A stretch of 57,010 nucleotides of DNA from Leuconostoc gelidum subsp. gelidum KCTC 3527 (lineage in GTDB: Bacteria > Bacillota > Bacilli > Lactobacillales > Lactobacillaceae). Both the position numbers and the translations under genes were made by a program. A model generated the notes under the pieces. It worked only from the letters and a program-made list of their open reading frames with translations, was not told the DNA's origin and searched no databases. Location: contig NZ_AEMI01000028.1 of assembly GCF_000166715.1 (NCBI RefSeq), positions 1 to 57,010 on the forward strand, in the 5' to 3' direction. Within the stretch, counting starts at the first letter, position 1. Every line of letters starts with the position of its first letter. Below are positions 33,422 through 42,305 of this stretch, piece after piece.

Positions 33422-36034
33422 TCATGTGGAACGTTTTCTTGCAAGTGTTTTTTTAAGTATCAGACCTAGTATTAAAACTAGAAGGGCGAATAGTGACATA
33501 AATAATCCTGACCAGAACAGTGGCGGCGTATATTTAAACTGAATAGTATGTTTACCAGGCATTGTGTTAACAGCAATAAAATAGTTTGCAACTTTGTCTG
33601 GCGATACCGCTCTTCCGTCTAGGGTAATATGCCAACCCGGTGCATCTGGAATTGTTGTCATGATTAATGGTTGTTGTTTAGTTGTGGTGATTTCGCCTGT
33701 TATTAAACGTTCATTTCGCTTAGTGATTTTAATTGGATGTTGCTTTAACTGTTGATTGTTTTTCTGGAACTGATTATTATCGACACGATAAAGTGTGAAA
33801 TTGTTCAAAACAAGCGATTGTGTATTTTTAAAACGAATGGTAACTGTCTGAGGTTTGTTTTTTGCCTTTGTCACTAAATTAACTAGAACAGTGTGACGAT
33901 AGGAGCTAAACTGTGTAATGACTTTATTATTGATCAATAGGTCAAATTCCTTGATGGGCAATCCTGAACCGAGTGTGAGGTAGTAACTATCATTTGTTTC
34001 TGGAGTGAACTGTAAATTTAATTTAGCAGGTTGTGCTTTGTTTACTTTTGTTAATATGGCACCTGTAATGGCGGTCGGCGCGTTAACATTATGTCCGATG
34101 GCTTGCTGAAAATTTGCGACATGAATAGGGGAAGTTGCATCACCAGATAAGTCTTGCCAAAGATTACCTTGGTTTTGTAAGGGATTATTATATAACATAG
34201 GGGTCTTTAGAGCCTTTGAATTAGCCGAAAAAGCAATAGGTAATGCATAGGGGTTGTTTAGAACGTTACTTGTACCCTTGCTTGACTGTAAGGTATATTT
34301 GATTGTATCCGGGCGGTATCCAATTAGATGCGTGCTAGGCTCACCAGCACGTCCATGGTCTTGGCTATTTGGTGTAAGGACATATTTCATTCCGAGTAAG
34401 GCATCTGACAAAATGCTACCATTGCTATAGACAACGTAATTATCCCCATCAGGTTGCCCAAAATCACCAAAAAAATTGGGTGTTGTTTTTGGTAGAGCAG
34501 AACTAAAGTGTGAACCACTGTAATAATCAAACATCATGGCATCCCCACGTGTTCGTTGAAATGTTTGTGCCACACGATACCATGAGTTATCTTTTTTAAG
34601 GGTCTTATCAGCTATATTGAGAGATTTGACGCTGGTTTGGTATTCTGTATTTGTGAGATAAGAGAAACGATTGAGAGATAATATAACATTTGAAGCCAAT
34701 GATATTGTTGTTATAAAGAAGAGAATTGGTAGCCATAATCGTTGATGCTGTTTAAAAAGCATCAGTGCTAATGTCAGTAGAAAAAGACTGACAAAAATAG
34801 CCACACTTTGGTGACTGATATATGCAATTTGATGATTCATTGTGAGTGCATAAGCGATAAAGGCAACTAACATCAATAAAATGATGATAATGGTACTTGA
34901 ATTTGGGCGCCAATTGGGCTGCCAAGAGAGCGCAGCCAAGTAGATCATGAAAAAACTAATAATAAAACTGAATCGGTAAGGATACCAAACAGGGTATTGA
35001 AAGCCATGGAATATTAAAGTTAACGGTGCCCACGTTGTAGCCAAAAATAACAAAATGAGAATAGTAGCACCACCTAATTTAACTGTCCAATTTAATGTTT
35101 TGGTGGTAAAAAAAGTTAGTAATACAATTAATATAAATGCAGAAACATAGAAATTTGCTTGCCCCGTTTGCATTTGGTTAAAATCAAAACTACCAGGAAC
35201 AAGTTTGAATAGGAGTTTCAGTGGATTGTTATCGAATTTCAAGGACCAATCGGAACTGTATTGTGCCTTACCTAGTTTGAGTTGATAGTAAGTTGGTAAT
35301 ATTAACCAGGCGCTCAAGGCACCACCAACAAGGCTTCCAACTACAAAGTGTTTTAAAGTTTGCCAACGAGGCTGTATTTGATTGGGCCATGTCATACGCC
35401 ATATAAAATAAATTGTTATAAAAATAATAATCATGTAGGCAATGTAATAGTTACTAATAATGGTTAAACCAAGAATAAGCGCATAACGCCAATAAGTGGG
35501 ACGATTAAAAAGTTGTTCAAGTTGCAAAATAAGAAGTGGTAACAAAATTGCTGCATCGAGCCACAGTAAATTTAGATCGTTGGCAATAAACCAGCCGGAA
35601 AGGGCATAATTAATTGCGAATAATGAAACATAGTAATTTTTTTGCAGTCTTAAACTTTTTAAAAGATAAGCCATTGATAAACCAGCCGTGCCAAATTTTA
35701 AAACAGTGACTATTAAAATAGCTGCTGGTAGTTGCATTAGTGGAACAAATAAATAAATTAAATTAAATGGGCTCATTAAATAATATGCCCATTCACTGAT
35801 CATATCACCGCCTAAAGCATTACTAAAAGAGTAGAAGAAACTACTTGGATGAGATATCAAAGTGTGTTTGAAAGCAGCAAATTGATCAATATATTGTTGA
35901 CCTAAATCGACTGTGAGAACGGAACTTGTGCCAAATGGGGACATACCACGATATATGAAATAACTGAGCATGATCAATAATGGTAACCAAAAGCTTAGTG
36001 CTAATGGTGATGTAAAAATATTTTTTTTATTCAT
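33422..36034 (-). CDS. yfhO: YfhO-family membrane protein (GT-C-like, probable lipoteichoic acid glycosylation)
   Basis: 870 residues. The first half has about twelve membrane segments, starting LALSFWLPLLIMLSYFIYRG, with the conserved VDLGQQYIDQFAAF and SNALGGDMISEWAYYLMSPFNL. A large extracellular part follows, then a final membrane segment at about 840-862 and a basic tail (KKTLARKRS). YfhO proteins in Bacillus and Listeria transfer sugars to lipoteichoic acid outside the cell; that role is inherited by homology. No Shine-Dalgarno is present: minus-strand TGT-TATATT (36041-36049) ends 6 nt before the ATG, predicting a leaderless mRNA. Confidence 0.88.
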   Translation of the reverse strand: MNKKNIFTSPLALSFWLPLLIMLSYFIYRGMSPFGTSSVLTVDLGQQYIDQFAAFKHTLISHPSSFFYSFSNALGGDMISEWAYYLMSPFNLIYLFVPLMQLPAAILIVTVLKFGTAGLSMAYLLKSLRLQKNYYVSLFAINYALSGWFIANDLNLLWLDAAILLPLLILQLEQLFNRPTYWRYALILGLTIISNYYIAYMIIIFITIYFIWRMTWPNQIQPRWQTLKHFVVGSLVGGALSAWLILPTYYQLKLGKAQYSSDWSLKFDNNPLKLLFKLVPGSFDFNQMQTGQANFYVSAFILIVLLTFFTTKTLNWTVKLGGATILILLFLATTWAPLTLIFHGFQYPVWYPYRFSFIISFFMIYLAALSWQPNWRPNSSTIIIILLMLVAFIAYALTMNHQIAYISHQSVAIFVSLFLLTLALMLFKQHQRLWLPILFFITTISLASNVILSLNRFSYLTNTEYQTSVKSLNIADKTLKKDNSWYRVAQTFQRTRGDAMMFDYYSGSHFSSALPKTTPNFFGDFGQPDGDNYVVYSNGSILSDALLGMKYVLTPNSQDHGRAGEPSTHLIGYRPDTIKYTLQSSKGTSNVLNNPYALPIAFSANSKALKTPMLYNNPLQNQGNLWQDLSGDATSPIHVANFQQAIGHNVNAPTAITGAILTKVNKAQPAKLNLQFTPETNDSYYLTLGSGLPIKEFDLLINNKVITQFSSYRHTVLVNLVTKAKNKPQTVTIRFKNTQSLVLNNFTLYRVDNNQFQKNNQQLKQHPIKITKRNERLITGEITTTKQQPLIMTTIPDAPGWHITLDGRAVSPDKVANYFIAVNTMPGKHTIQFKYTPPLFWSGLFMSLFALLVLILGLILKKTLARKRST

Positions 36035-36040
36035 ATTACT

Positions 36041-36049
36041 AATATAACA
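36041..36049 (-). promoter_or_regulatory. Extended -10 of leaderless yfhO mRNA
   Basis: Minus strand TGT-TATATT, 6 nt from the ATG at 36034, no Shine-Dalgarno, weak -35. Confidence 0.6.
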
Positions 36050-36130
36050 AATTTTTGGGGTATTTTTAGCGATAAAATGAGATTTGTGGTAATCTAGATA
36101 GGTAGTTTATTGATGAAAATGGGGTCAAAC

Positions 36131-38185
36131 ATGCAACGTAATCCTTACTTAGAAGATCGTGACAAAAAAAATAACGCGAGTGCCAATCTGCCTGCGCGTT
36201 TAAATATCCTGCTTGGCATTGCATTGACATTAATGATTGCACTTATTGTTCAATTAGCTTTTTTGACGATCAAGCAAGGTGCTTATTATCAAAGCGAGGT
36301 TAATCGTAATGATGAAACAATTGGAAAAGGTAATACGCCACGTGGTATGTTTTATGATGCGACTGGGCGTGTTATTGTTGGTAACAAGGCGCAAGCTGCA
36401 GTCACGTTTACACGTGGTACGTCAGTGACGTCATCAACTATGCGTGAAATAGCTACTAAATTAAGTAAGTTTATGACAATTGATACTAAACGGCTCAGTG
36501 AACGTTCGAAAGTTGACTTCTACTTAGCAAATAAGTCAAATAATGAAAAAATAACTAAAATTATTACAAAAAAATATAAAAATGATAAATTATCATTAAC
36601 TACCGAACAAATTAATATGTATGAAGTTAGATATGTACAAAAACATGATTTAGCAAAAGATGTCGATCAAAATGCCGCTATGATATTTCAACGTATGAGT
36701 GGTGCGTACACATTGTCCACAACATTCATTAAAGAGTCAGATGTGACCAATACTGAGTTAGCTGAAATTGGTGAGCGGTTAAGTGAATTTCCAGGCATTA
36801 AACTTGGCACGAGTTGGTCACGACAGTATCCAGAAGGTAATGAATTTAAAACGCTTGTCGGCACTGTGACTAATGAAGCCACCGGACTGCCAGAAGATCG
36901 GTTGCATACACTGCTTGCGCAGGGGTATTCACAAAATGAACCGGTTGGTAATTCAAGTCTAGAAAAAGATTACGAGTCAATTTTGAAAGGATCAGCTTCA
37001 CAAACGCTTGTTACAACAGGCAGCGGTGGTCAAATTAAATCTTCTCAAATTAAATATAATGGACAGGCTGGGGATAATGTTAAGTTAACGATCAATGCAC
37101 GCTTTCAAAGCGCTGTTCAAAAGATACTTGAAGATAATTTACCGGGTGGTGATGTTGAGGGGGCATACGCTACTGTTATTAATCCATACACTGGCGGTAT
37201 CTACGCGATGGCTGGTGTCGATCGTAATCATGAAACTGGACAAAAGACTGCTAACCCATTAGGTAACATTAATCATGCAATTGTCATGGGATCAGTTATC
37301 AAACCGGCAGTATTGGCAACGGGCTTTCAAAAAGGTGTTATTTCACAAAATAATACAGTGCTAAATGATCAGGCAATCAAAATTCAGGGCACGCCGTCAA
37401 TTACATCTTATTGGAACCAAGCGGGTACACCAACACCAATTGACGCGGAAACAGCATTGGAACGATCGTCAAACACGTACTTTGTACAGTTAGGTATGAA
37501 GATTGGTGGGCAAACTTATAGTCCTGGATCAGCATTAGGATTGCGTTCGGATGCTTTCCAGACTTTACGAAACGGATTAGGTCAATTTGGCTTAGGTACA
37601 AAAACTGGCATTGATATTGATGGCGAAACAGCTGGTTACCGTGGGGCAACAACTGGTGAAGCACAAGGTAAGTATCTGTATGAAACCTTTGGACAATATG
37701 ATTCATATACGACGCTGCAATTAGCACGTTATGTGTCGGTGATTGCTAATGGTGGTTATCTTGTGGCACCTCATATTGTTGGTGCTCTTACACAAGGTCA
37801 GTCCAATAGTGATAAACAAAACACTGTTTGGACTGCAACGCCAAAGGTACAAGGCCAAGTTAAATTAGATGCTGGTGAATGGGATACGATTGAGAATGGT
37901 ATGAATCGTGTCGCTAATGGATCTGATGCTTGGAATACGGGTGGTGCAGATATGCATAAATTAACGCCAAAAGTGCACGCTAAGACAGGAACCGCAGAAA
38001 CTGTTACTAATGGGAACCAAACGTATACAGAATCAATGGTTGCTTATACACCAGGTCAACCATTTGCGATAGCCATGGCTATACCAGGTATGAATAATTA
38101 TTTAGATGGTACCAACGGGAAAATATCTGCTAAAATTATTGATGCTTATTGGCAATATGTGGAAGCAAAACCAAATTCAAAATAA
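36131..38185 (+). CDS. Class B penicillin-binding protein (PBP2B-like transpeptidase)
   Basis: 684 residues. One N-terminal membrane segment (about 25-45), then the dimerisation domain with RGMFYDATGRVIVGN and a transpeptidase domain with S388-V-I-K, SSN in ERSSNTYFVQLG, and KTGTAE. Class B PBPs crosslink peptidoglycan with a SEDS partner. The size and the lack of PASTA domains suggest PBP2B/PBP2 (septal or elongation) rather than PBP2X. Start: ATG 36131 with GGGG 6 nt before; ATG 36113 in the same frame with AGGTAG is an alternative. Divergent from yfhO. Confidence 0.9.
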   Translation: MQRNPYLEDRDKKNNASANLPARLNILLGIALTLMIALIVQLAFLTIKQGAYYQSEVNRNDETIGKGNTPRGMFYDATGRVIVGNKAQAAVTFTRGTSVTSSTMREIATKLSKFMTIDTKRLSERSKVDFYLANKSNNEKITKIITKKYKNDKLSLTTEQINMYEVRYVQKHDLAKDVDQNAAMIFQRMSGAYTLSTTFIKESDVTNTELAEIGERLSEFPGIKLGTSWSRQYPEGNEFKTLVGTVTNEATGLPEDRLHTLLAQGYSQNEPVGNSSLEKDYESILKGSASQTLVTTGSGGQIKSSQIKYNGQAGDNVKLTINARFQSAVQKILEDNLPGGDVEGAYATVINPYTGGIYAMAGVDRNHETGQKTANPLGNINHAIVMGSVIKPAVLATGFQKGVISQNNTVLNDQAIKIQGTPSITSYWNQAGTPTPIDAETALERSSNTYFVQLGMKIGGQTYSPGSALGLRSDAFQTLRNGLGQFGLGTKTGIDIDGETAGYRGATTGEAQGKYLYETFGQYDSYTTLQLARYVSVIANGGYLVAPHIVGALTQGQSNSDKQNTVWTATPKVQGQVKLDAGEWDTIENGMNRVANGSDAWNTGGADMHKLTPKVHAKTGTAETVTNGNQTYTESMVAYTPGQPFAIAMAIPGMNNYLDGTNGKISAKIIDAYWQYVEAKPNSK

Positions 38186-38186
38186 A

Positions 38187-38216
38187 AAATTCAAACATTT
38201 GTTTGAATTTTTTTAT
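38187..38216. terminator. Bidirectional terminator between PBP and SDR genes
   Basis: A 10-bp stem (aaattcaaac / gtttgaattt) with an ATTT loop and T-runs both ways. The stop of the minus-strand gene lies in the T-run. Confidence 0.88.
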
Positions 38217-38833
38217 TTAGTCAATTTTTCTGAAATGGCAACAGAGTCACCAATGTAAGATTCGGGATGCAAAATAATTTGTGTCATGAACGCCGCGACA
38301 CTTGTTCGTGTAATTGGTCCACCAATAATTTCTGCGTCACGTGTTGTTTGGACATTGAGTAATTGCATGGTATTATCATCAATTAATTCATTGGGACGCA
38401 CAATAGTATAATCTAGTGCAGATTGCTCAATACGTTTAACGGCTGCAGCTTGGTCGCCCATATACGTATTTTCATTGTCGATCGTACCAAGAATATTGGC
38501 CCATAAACTGCGTTTATCAGCAGGTAGCTCATTATGAACGCCAATGGTAGCAACCCAGATTAATCGTTTTACACCCACATGATGCATGGCGTTGACAACA
38601 CTATTGGCCGCTGTTTTTTGACGACCCTCTGCACCAATATTTGCATAAACAATATCGACGTCTTTAAGCGCTGTGATCATGGCGTCTTCGTTAACGGCAT
38701 CAAGACTCTTAATACCTTTTTCGGGACGCGCATGAAGTGAAGTTAATTTAATTTCTGTATCGGTATTAGCTAGCATAGGGACAACAAGTTTTGCGATCTG
38801 ACCGTTAGCACCGAGAATTAGTAGTTTTGTCAT
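38213..38833 (-). CDS. NAD(P)-binding atypical SDR (NmrA/HSCARG-like)
   Basis: 206 residues. The Rossmann loop is LLILGANGQIAKLVV (GxxGxxA/G type), followed by DVDIVYANIGAEGR, VKRLIWVATIGVHNELP and YTIVRPNELID. It lacks the classic YxxxK, as in atypical SDRs that act as redox sensors or reductases. The substrate is unknown. No Shine-Dalgarno is visible. Minus-strand TGC-TAAAAT (38840-38848) ends 6 nt before the ATG, predicting a leaderless mRNA. Confidence 0.86.
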   Translation of the reverse strand: MTKLLILGANGQIAKLVVPMLANTDTEIKLTSLHARPEKGIKSLDAVNEDAMITALKDVDIVYANIGAEGRQKTAANSVVNAMHHVGVKRLIWVATIGVHNELPADKRSLWANILGTIDNENTYMGDQAAAVKRIEQSALDYTIVRPNELIDDNTMQLLNVQTTRDAEIIGGPITRTSVAAFMTQIILHPESYIGDSVAISEKLTK

Positions 38834-38839
38834 ACTTTT

Positions 38840-38848
38840 ATTTTAGCA
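38840..38848 (-). promoter_or_regulatory. Extended -10 of leaderless SDR mRNA
   Basis: Minus strand TGC-TAAAAT with exactly 6 nt to the ATG at 38833. Confidence 0.6.
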
Positions 38849-38898
38849 TGAAACGCTGAGAAGCGGTAAAATTGATATAAGAAAAAAAGAGGGTATAA

Positions 38899-40053
38899 AT
38901 GTCACTATCATATCAACAATTATTAACTGCTGTACCATTAGTTTTACGTGGGGGAAATGTACCAACTATTGTTGGTGAAGCAGGTATAGGTAAATCAGCT
39001 TTGGTATGTGATGTTGCTAAAAAATTACATGCTAAGTTATTTACAACGGTTGTATCTTTGTCAGAAAAAGGTGACTTGGCTATCCCAATACCACCTCTAA
39101 CAGACTCAGCTTTTTTGATGACAAAGAATTATGGTCGATTAGCCGATGTGAAATTTGGCTATACACATACATTGATTCAAATTATTCAACAAGCAGAGTT
39201 ATCACCGAAACAGCCGATTATTTGGTTCTTAGATGAATTTAATCGGGGTTCACAAGCAGTTCAAGGCGAACTCATGAATTTAGTATTGCAGCGTCAAATT
39301 AATGACTTAATTTTACCAGATAATGTGAATCTTATTTTAGCAGAAAATCCAGATGATTCGATGTCTGGGTTTGAGAATTCAGATTATGCTGTGCAAACAT
39401 CAGATGCGGCAATCAAAGATCGCACCACACGTTTGGTGATGTCTGTGTCAGTCAGTGGTTGGTTAACATGGGCAAGTCAAAGTGATAATAAACGTCAAAA
39501 TATTCACACAATAGTACGTCAGTTTATTGCTGAAAATGCTGAATTACTCTATCCAAATACACGCGGGACAGACTTGAATCCCACCCCTCGTGCTTGGCAA
39601 CGCGTATCAGATAATTTATTTGAATTGGAGTCGTTACCGGTTAAAGATCAAAATGACTTGCTATTTGACCTAGTGGCTGGCGATTTAGGTCAATTGGTTG
39701 CGACACAATTCATGAGTTACGTGCAGCAACAAACGGCGAGTTTGACAGCAGCCGATGTGTTTGAAACACATCCTGACGGGCCAAAATTACCAAATGAAAT
39801 CCGTCAAAAATTTCAAGACATGCCTGAAATTCAAAAATTAACGGTGATGAAAACCTTACTTTTAACGGCTGATATTGTCTTGGATAATCATGCTAGTCGA
39901 TTTAGTCAGTTATTAAATTTGCTGGCACCAGATGGTCAGTATGCGCTTGTAAAGCAAATGACTAGCGCACCCATTTTAGATGATTTATACGCTTCTGATG
40001 CGCACTATGCTAATGTTTTGTATCAACAAATTATGGATATTGCCACACGATGA
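38899..40053 (+). CDS. MoxR-type AAA+ ATPase
   Basis: 384 residues. Walker A is G26-EAGIGKS, Walker B is IIWFLDEFNRG, and sensor 1 is ILAENPDD. The lid domain carries PRAWQRVSDNLF. MoxR ATPases act as chaperones that activate or load partner proteins, typically with a VWA protein encoded next door. The next gene overlaps by 4 nt and is such a VWA protein. GAGGG precedes the ATG. The client is unknown. Confidence 0.88.
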   Translation: MSLSYQQLLTAVPLVLRGGNVPTIVGEAGIGKSALVCDVAKKLHAKLFTTVVSLSEKGDLAIPIPPLTDSAFLMTKNYGRLADVKFGYTHTLIQIIQQAELSPKQPIIWFLDEFNRGSQAVQGELMNLVLQRQINDLILPDNVNLILAENPDDSMSGFENSDYAVQTSDAAIKDRTTRLVMSVSVSGWLTWASQSDNKRQNIHTIVRQFIAENAELLYPNTRGTDLNPTPRAWQRVSDNLFELESLPVKDQNDLLFDLVAGDLGQLVATQFMSYVQQQTASLTAADVFETHPDGPKLPNEIRQKFQDMPEIQKLTVMKTLLLTADIVLDNHASRFSQLLNLLAPDGQYALVKQMTSAPILDDLYASDAHYANVLYQQIMDIATR

Positions 40054-41204
40054 ATGACAATGAAAAAGACAATTTAATTGTTGATGGGATTAAGACGTTG
40101 TTGGATGAATCACCATTATATGGCAGCATTGTGATGAATTTAGATCGTGAAATTGACCTGAACTTAGACCATGCTTTGGCACTTAAGTGGCACAACCACC
40201 GATGGTTTTTAGTGATTAACCCAAGCATATTAACGCATTTGTTTACTAATCATAATCAAATTGCGTTGGCTTTGGCGCATGAAGCCCTCCATGTCATTTG
40301 GCAACATCCATTACGTTATGCCAAACAACATGACTCACTGATTGACTTAGGAACAGACCTTGCTGTCAATCAGTATTTGCCAGATCAATTAGGTGAATTA
40401 CCTGGTGCCATGACGTTGCAAACAATTTTTGAGATGTATGGTAAAATGTTACCGGCTCAAGAGGATTCAGCAGTGTACATTGCGCGCTTGTCGAAATTTT
40501 TAGATCAAGTGCCGTCGCGTGGTGATAATCAGTTGGATAGTCATAGTGGTTGGTCTAGTGCTGACGGGGCTTTAGATGAAGCTAAAGCAGCGCTTGATAT
40601 GATTCTTAAAAAAGCAACTGAGGATGCCAAGCATTCAGGTCGCGGACAACTATCACTTGCAGTTCGTAAGCATATTGATGAAGTCATCACGCCCCATCGA
40701 AATTGGCGTGCGGTTATACGTACTGGGTTAAGCCAACAGCCAAATAAAAGACGTGAATCACGTGCTAGGTTTAACCGACGACAAGCCTATCGATTAGACC
40801 TAACTGGCGAAATAAGTGTTTTTAATGCGCAATTGGTTGTTTTTATTGATAATTCAGCATCAATTTCTGATCAACAAGCTGGTCTGATGGTGGCAAATGT
40901 TATAGAGTTAACGAGACAGTTTGATGCTGAGGTGCATGTTTTTTCTTTTGATACACAAGTGTATGCTATAAAAAAAATCAAAGATTGGGTGCGTCATACT
41001 GGTGGTGGGACAACTTTTAAAAGTATTTTCAGTGCATTAATTGATCAAAAATTTAATCCAAAACAAACAATTGTGGTCATTTTAACAGATGGTGATGGGG
41101 AAGAAGATGAGGTACAAACGGCATTTAAACAAGTTTATTGGTTGTTACCACAAGGTAAAAAATTGAGTATTAGCCAACCATTTGGTAAGGTTGTGGTTGT
41201 ATAG
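40050..41204 (+). CDS. VWA-like protein with putative metallopeptidase domain (DUF2201)
   Basis: 384 residues. The N-terminal part has a zinc-protease-like motif H77-E-A-L-H81 followed by VIWQHPLRY, as in the putative metallopeptidase domain next to DUF2201. The C-terminal VWA-like domain has the MIDAS motif D267-N-S269-A-S271 and VVILTDGDGEEDE. A basic stretch, QQPNKRRESRARFNRRQAYR, links them. It should partner the MoxR ATPase (overlap ATGA). Whether HEALH is catalytic is not known. Followed closely by two unknown genes. Confidence 0.85.
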   Translation: MNDNEKDNLIVDGIKTLLDESPLYGSIVMNLDREIDLNLDHALALKWHNHRWFLVINPSILTHLFTNHNQIALALAHEALHVIWQHPLRYAKQHDSLIDLGTDLAVNQYLPDQLGELPGAMTLQTIFEMYGKMLPAQEDSAVYIARLSKFLDQVPSRGDNQLDSHSGWSSADGALDEAKAALDMILKKATEDAKHSGRGQLSLAVRKHIDEVITPHRNWRAVIRTGLSQQPNKRRESRARFNRRQAYRLDLTGEISVFNAQLVVFIDNSASISDQQAGLMVANVIELTRQFDAEVHVFSFDTQVYAIKKIKDWVRHTGGGTTFKSIFSALIDQKFNPKQTIVVILTDGDGEEDEVQTAFKQVYWLLPQGKKLSISQPFGKVVVV

Positions 41205-41238
41205 TGCTTTAGAAAGGAGTACGTTAATTAATTTTGAT

Positions 41239-41535
41239 ATGAATGATAAATTACAACCAAATGATCTACGTAGTTTTATTAATAAAGATATGCGTTTCAA
41301 ACGTGCAGAAGCAGTGCTTAAGGATGAATGGGAATCATTATTATTACCTGAAGGTTGGGGTGTTAACATGATGACGTTATCCGACATTACTTTTGCAAGA
41401 CACTTAAATCAAGTAAAAGCGGTACCAACAACGATTGATTTGGTAACGTTTGCCGGTGTCAAAAAATTTATTAGAAATAATTCATCTCGGTTATCACCGG
41501 ATGTTGTGAATTTATTAGAGGAGCCTTTCTTATGA
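41239..41535 (+). CDS. Hypothetical protein in MoxR/VWA operon
   Basis: 98 residues from ATG 41239, soluble, no known motif, starting MNDKLQPNDLRSFINKDMRF. AAAGGAG (41213-41219) is 19 nt from this ATG, but 7 nt from an in-frame ATT (41227), so a rare AUU start is possible. An in-frame upstream extension would overlap the VWA gene. It overlaps the next gene by 4 nt. I find no family; co-operon position suggests it works with MoxR/VWA. Confidence 0.62.
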   Translation: MNDKLQPNDLRSFINKDMRFKRAEAVLKDEWESLLLPEGWGVNMMTLSDITFARHLNQVKAVPTTIDLVTFAGVKKFIRNNSSRLSPDVVNLLEEPFL

Positions 41536-42041
41536 AAATTAATTTAATATTAGCACCTGAACAAGCACCTGCAGAATTGTTAGCATTACAGACTTTAAAT
41601 CCAGATAAATTCTTCTATTTGGGTAAAGAATCACAATTAGCAGGGACAAATGTATTGATCATTGATGCGCCTGACATGGTGACCCATTTTAAACGGCCAA
41701 TGTTATTTAATAGCATAGTGACAGTCGGTCATTTAAGTGGTGATGTTATTCATCAAATTGCATTTCAAACTAAGGATAGAAATGATGAACTAATCGCACA
41801 ACTTGTACCTGAAAATGCCATTCTTGCACAAAACAGTAATGGCAAATCAGACTATATGTTGTGGAGTTTTTGGCCTGATCACAAGGCGTTAGGATCTTTT
41901 TTAAATAGTGATAAATTTAATCAAATGAAAAAGCTCATGAAAAATCCTTATACAACCAGTTATATTCATGTTAACTCTGCACAACAGTTATCATTGACCC
42001 ATCAAATGCGCGATTTTGATGATAAAATGTGGTGGGGATGA
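41532..42041 (+). CDS. Hypothetical protein, last gene of MoxR/VWA operon
   Basis: 169 residues, soluble. The section from about residue 95 (ENAILAQNSNGKSDYMLWSFWPDHKALGSFL) has the rhythm of a dimeric alpha-beta barrel (ABM/TRAP-like) domain, but I am not certain. GAGGAG lies about 8 nt before the ATG, inside the previous gene. The gene ends just upstream of the thi promoter. Function unknown. Confidence 0.62.
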   Translation: MKINLILAPEQAPAELLALQTLNPDKFFYLGKESQLAGTNVLIIDAPDMVTHFKRPMLFNSIVTVGHLSGDVIHQIAFQTKDRNDELIAQLVPENAILAQNSNGKSDYMLWSFWPDHKALGSFLNSDKFNQMKKLMKNPYTTSYIHVNSAQQLSLTHQMRDFDDKMWWG

Positions 42042-42049
42042 CTACTATC

Positions 42050-42078
42050 TTGCATAATTGCTTATTCTAAGCTACAAT
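42050..42078 (+). promoter_or_regulatory. Promoter of the thi operon
   Basis: TTGCAT-N17-TACAAT, about 20 nt before the TPP aptamer. Confidence 0.7.
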
Positions 42079-42097
42079 AAGCTCATAAACTAAATAG

Positions 42098-42175
42098 ATA
42101 TGTCTGGGGTGCCATTTGGCTGAGAAACACCCATTGAACCTGATCACGGTAATGCGTGCGAAGGGAGATACATTT
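42098..42175 (+). ncRNA. TPP riboswitch (THI element)
   Basis: The conserved THI-box blocks are present in order: GGGGTGCC, GGCTGAGA, ACCC, GAACCTGATC, GGTAATGCGTGCGAAGGGA. It binds thiamine pyrophosphate. A terminator hairpin 40 nt downstream and before thiM points to control by transcription termination. Confidence 0.96.
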
Positions 42176-42215
42176 TCGAATACTAATTTTAAGCATTTTG
42201 TGCCTATTTTTGTAG

Positions 42216-42258
42216 CCGTTGATTGATTTCCTTTTGTGAATTCAATCAACGGTTTTTC
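42216..42258 (+). terminator. Riboswitch-controlled terminator upstream of thiM
   Basis: An 11-bp stem CCGTTGATTGA / TCAATCAACGG followed by TTTTT, between the TPP aptamer and thiM. Confidence 0.9.
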
Positions 42259-42305
42259 TATTGCCTTTAATATTGTGAAACCAGACATGATAGGGAGAAA
42301 AATTT

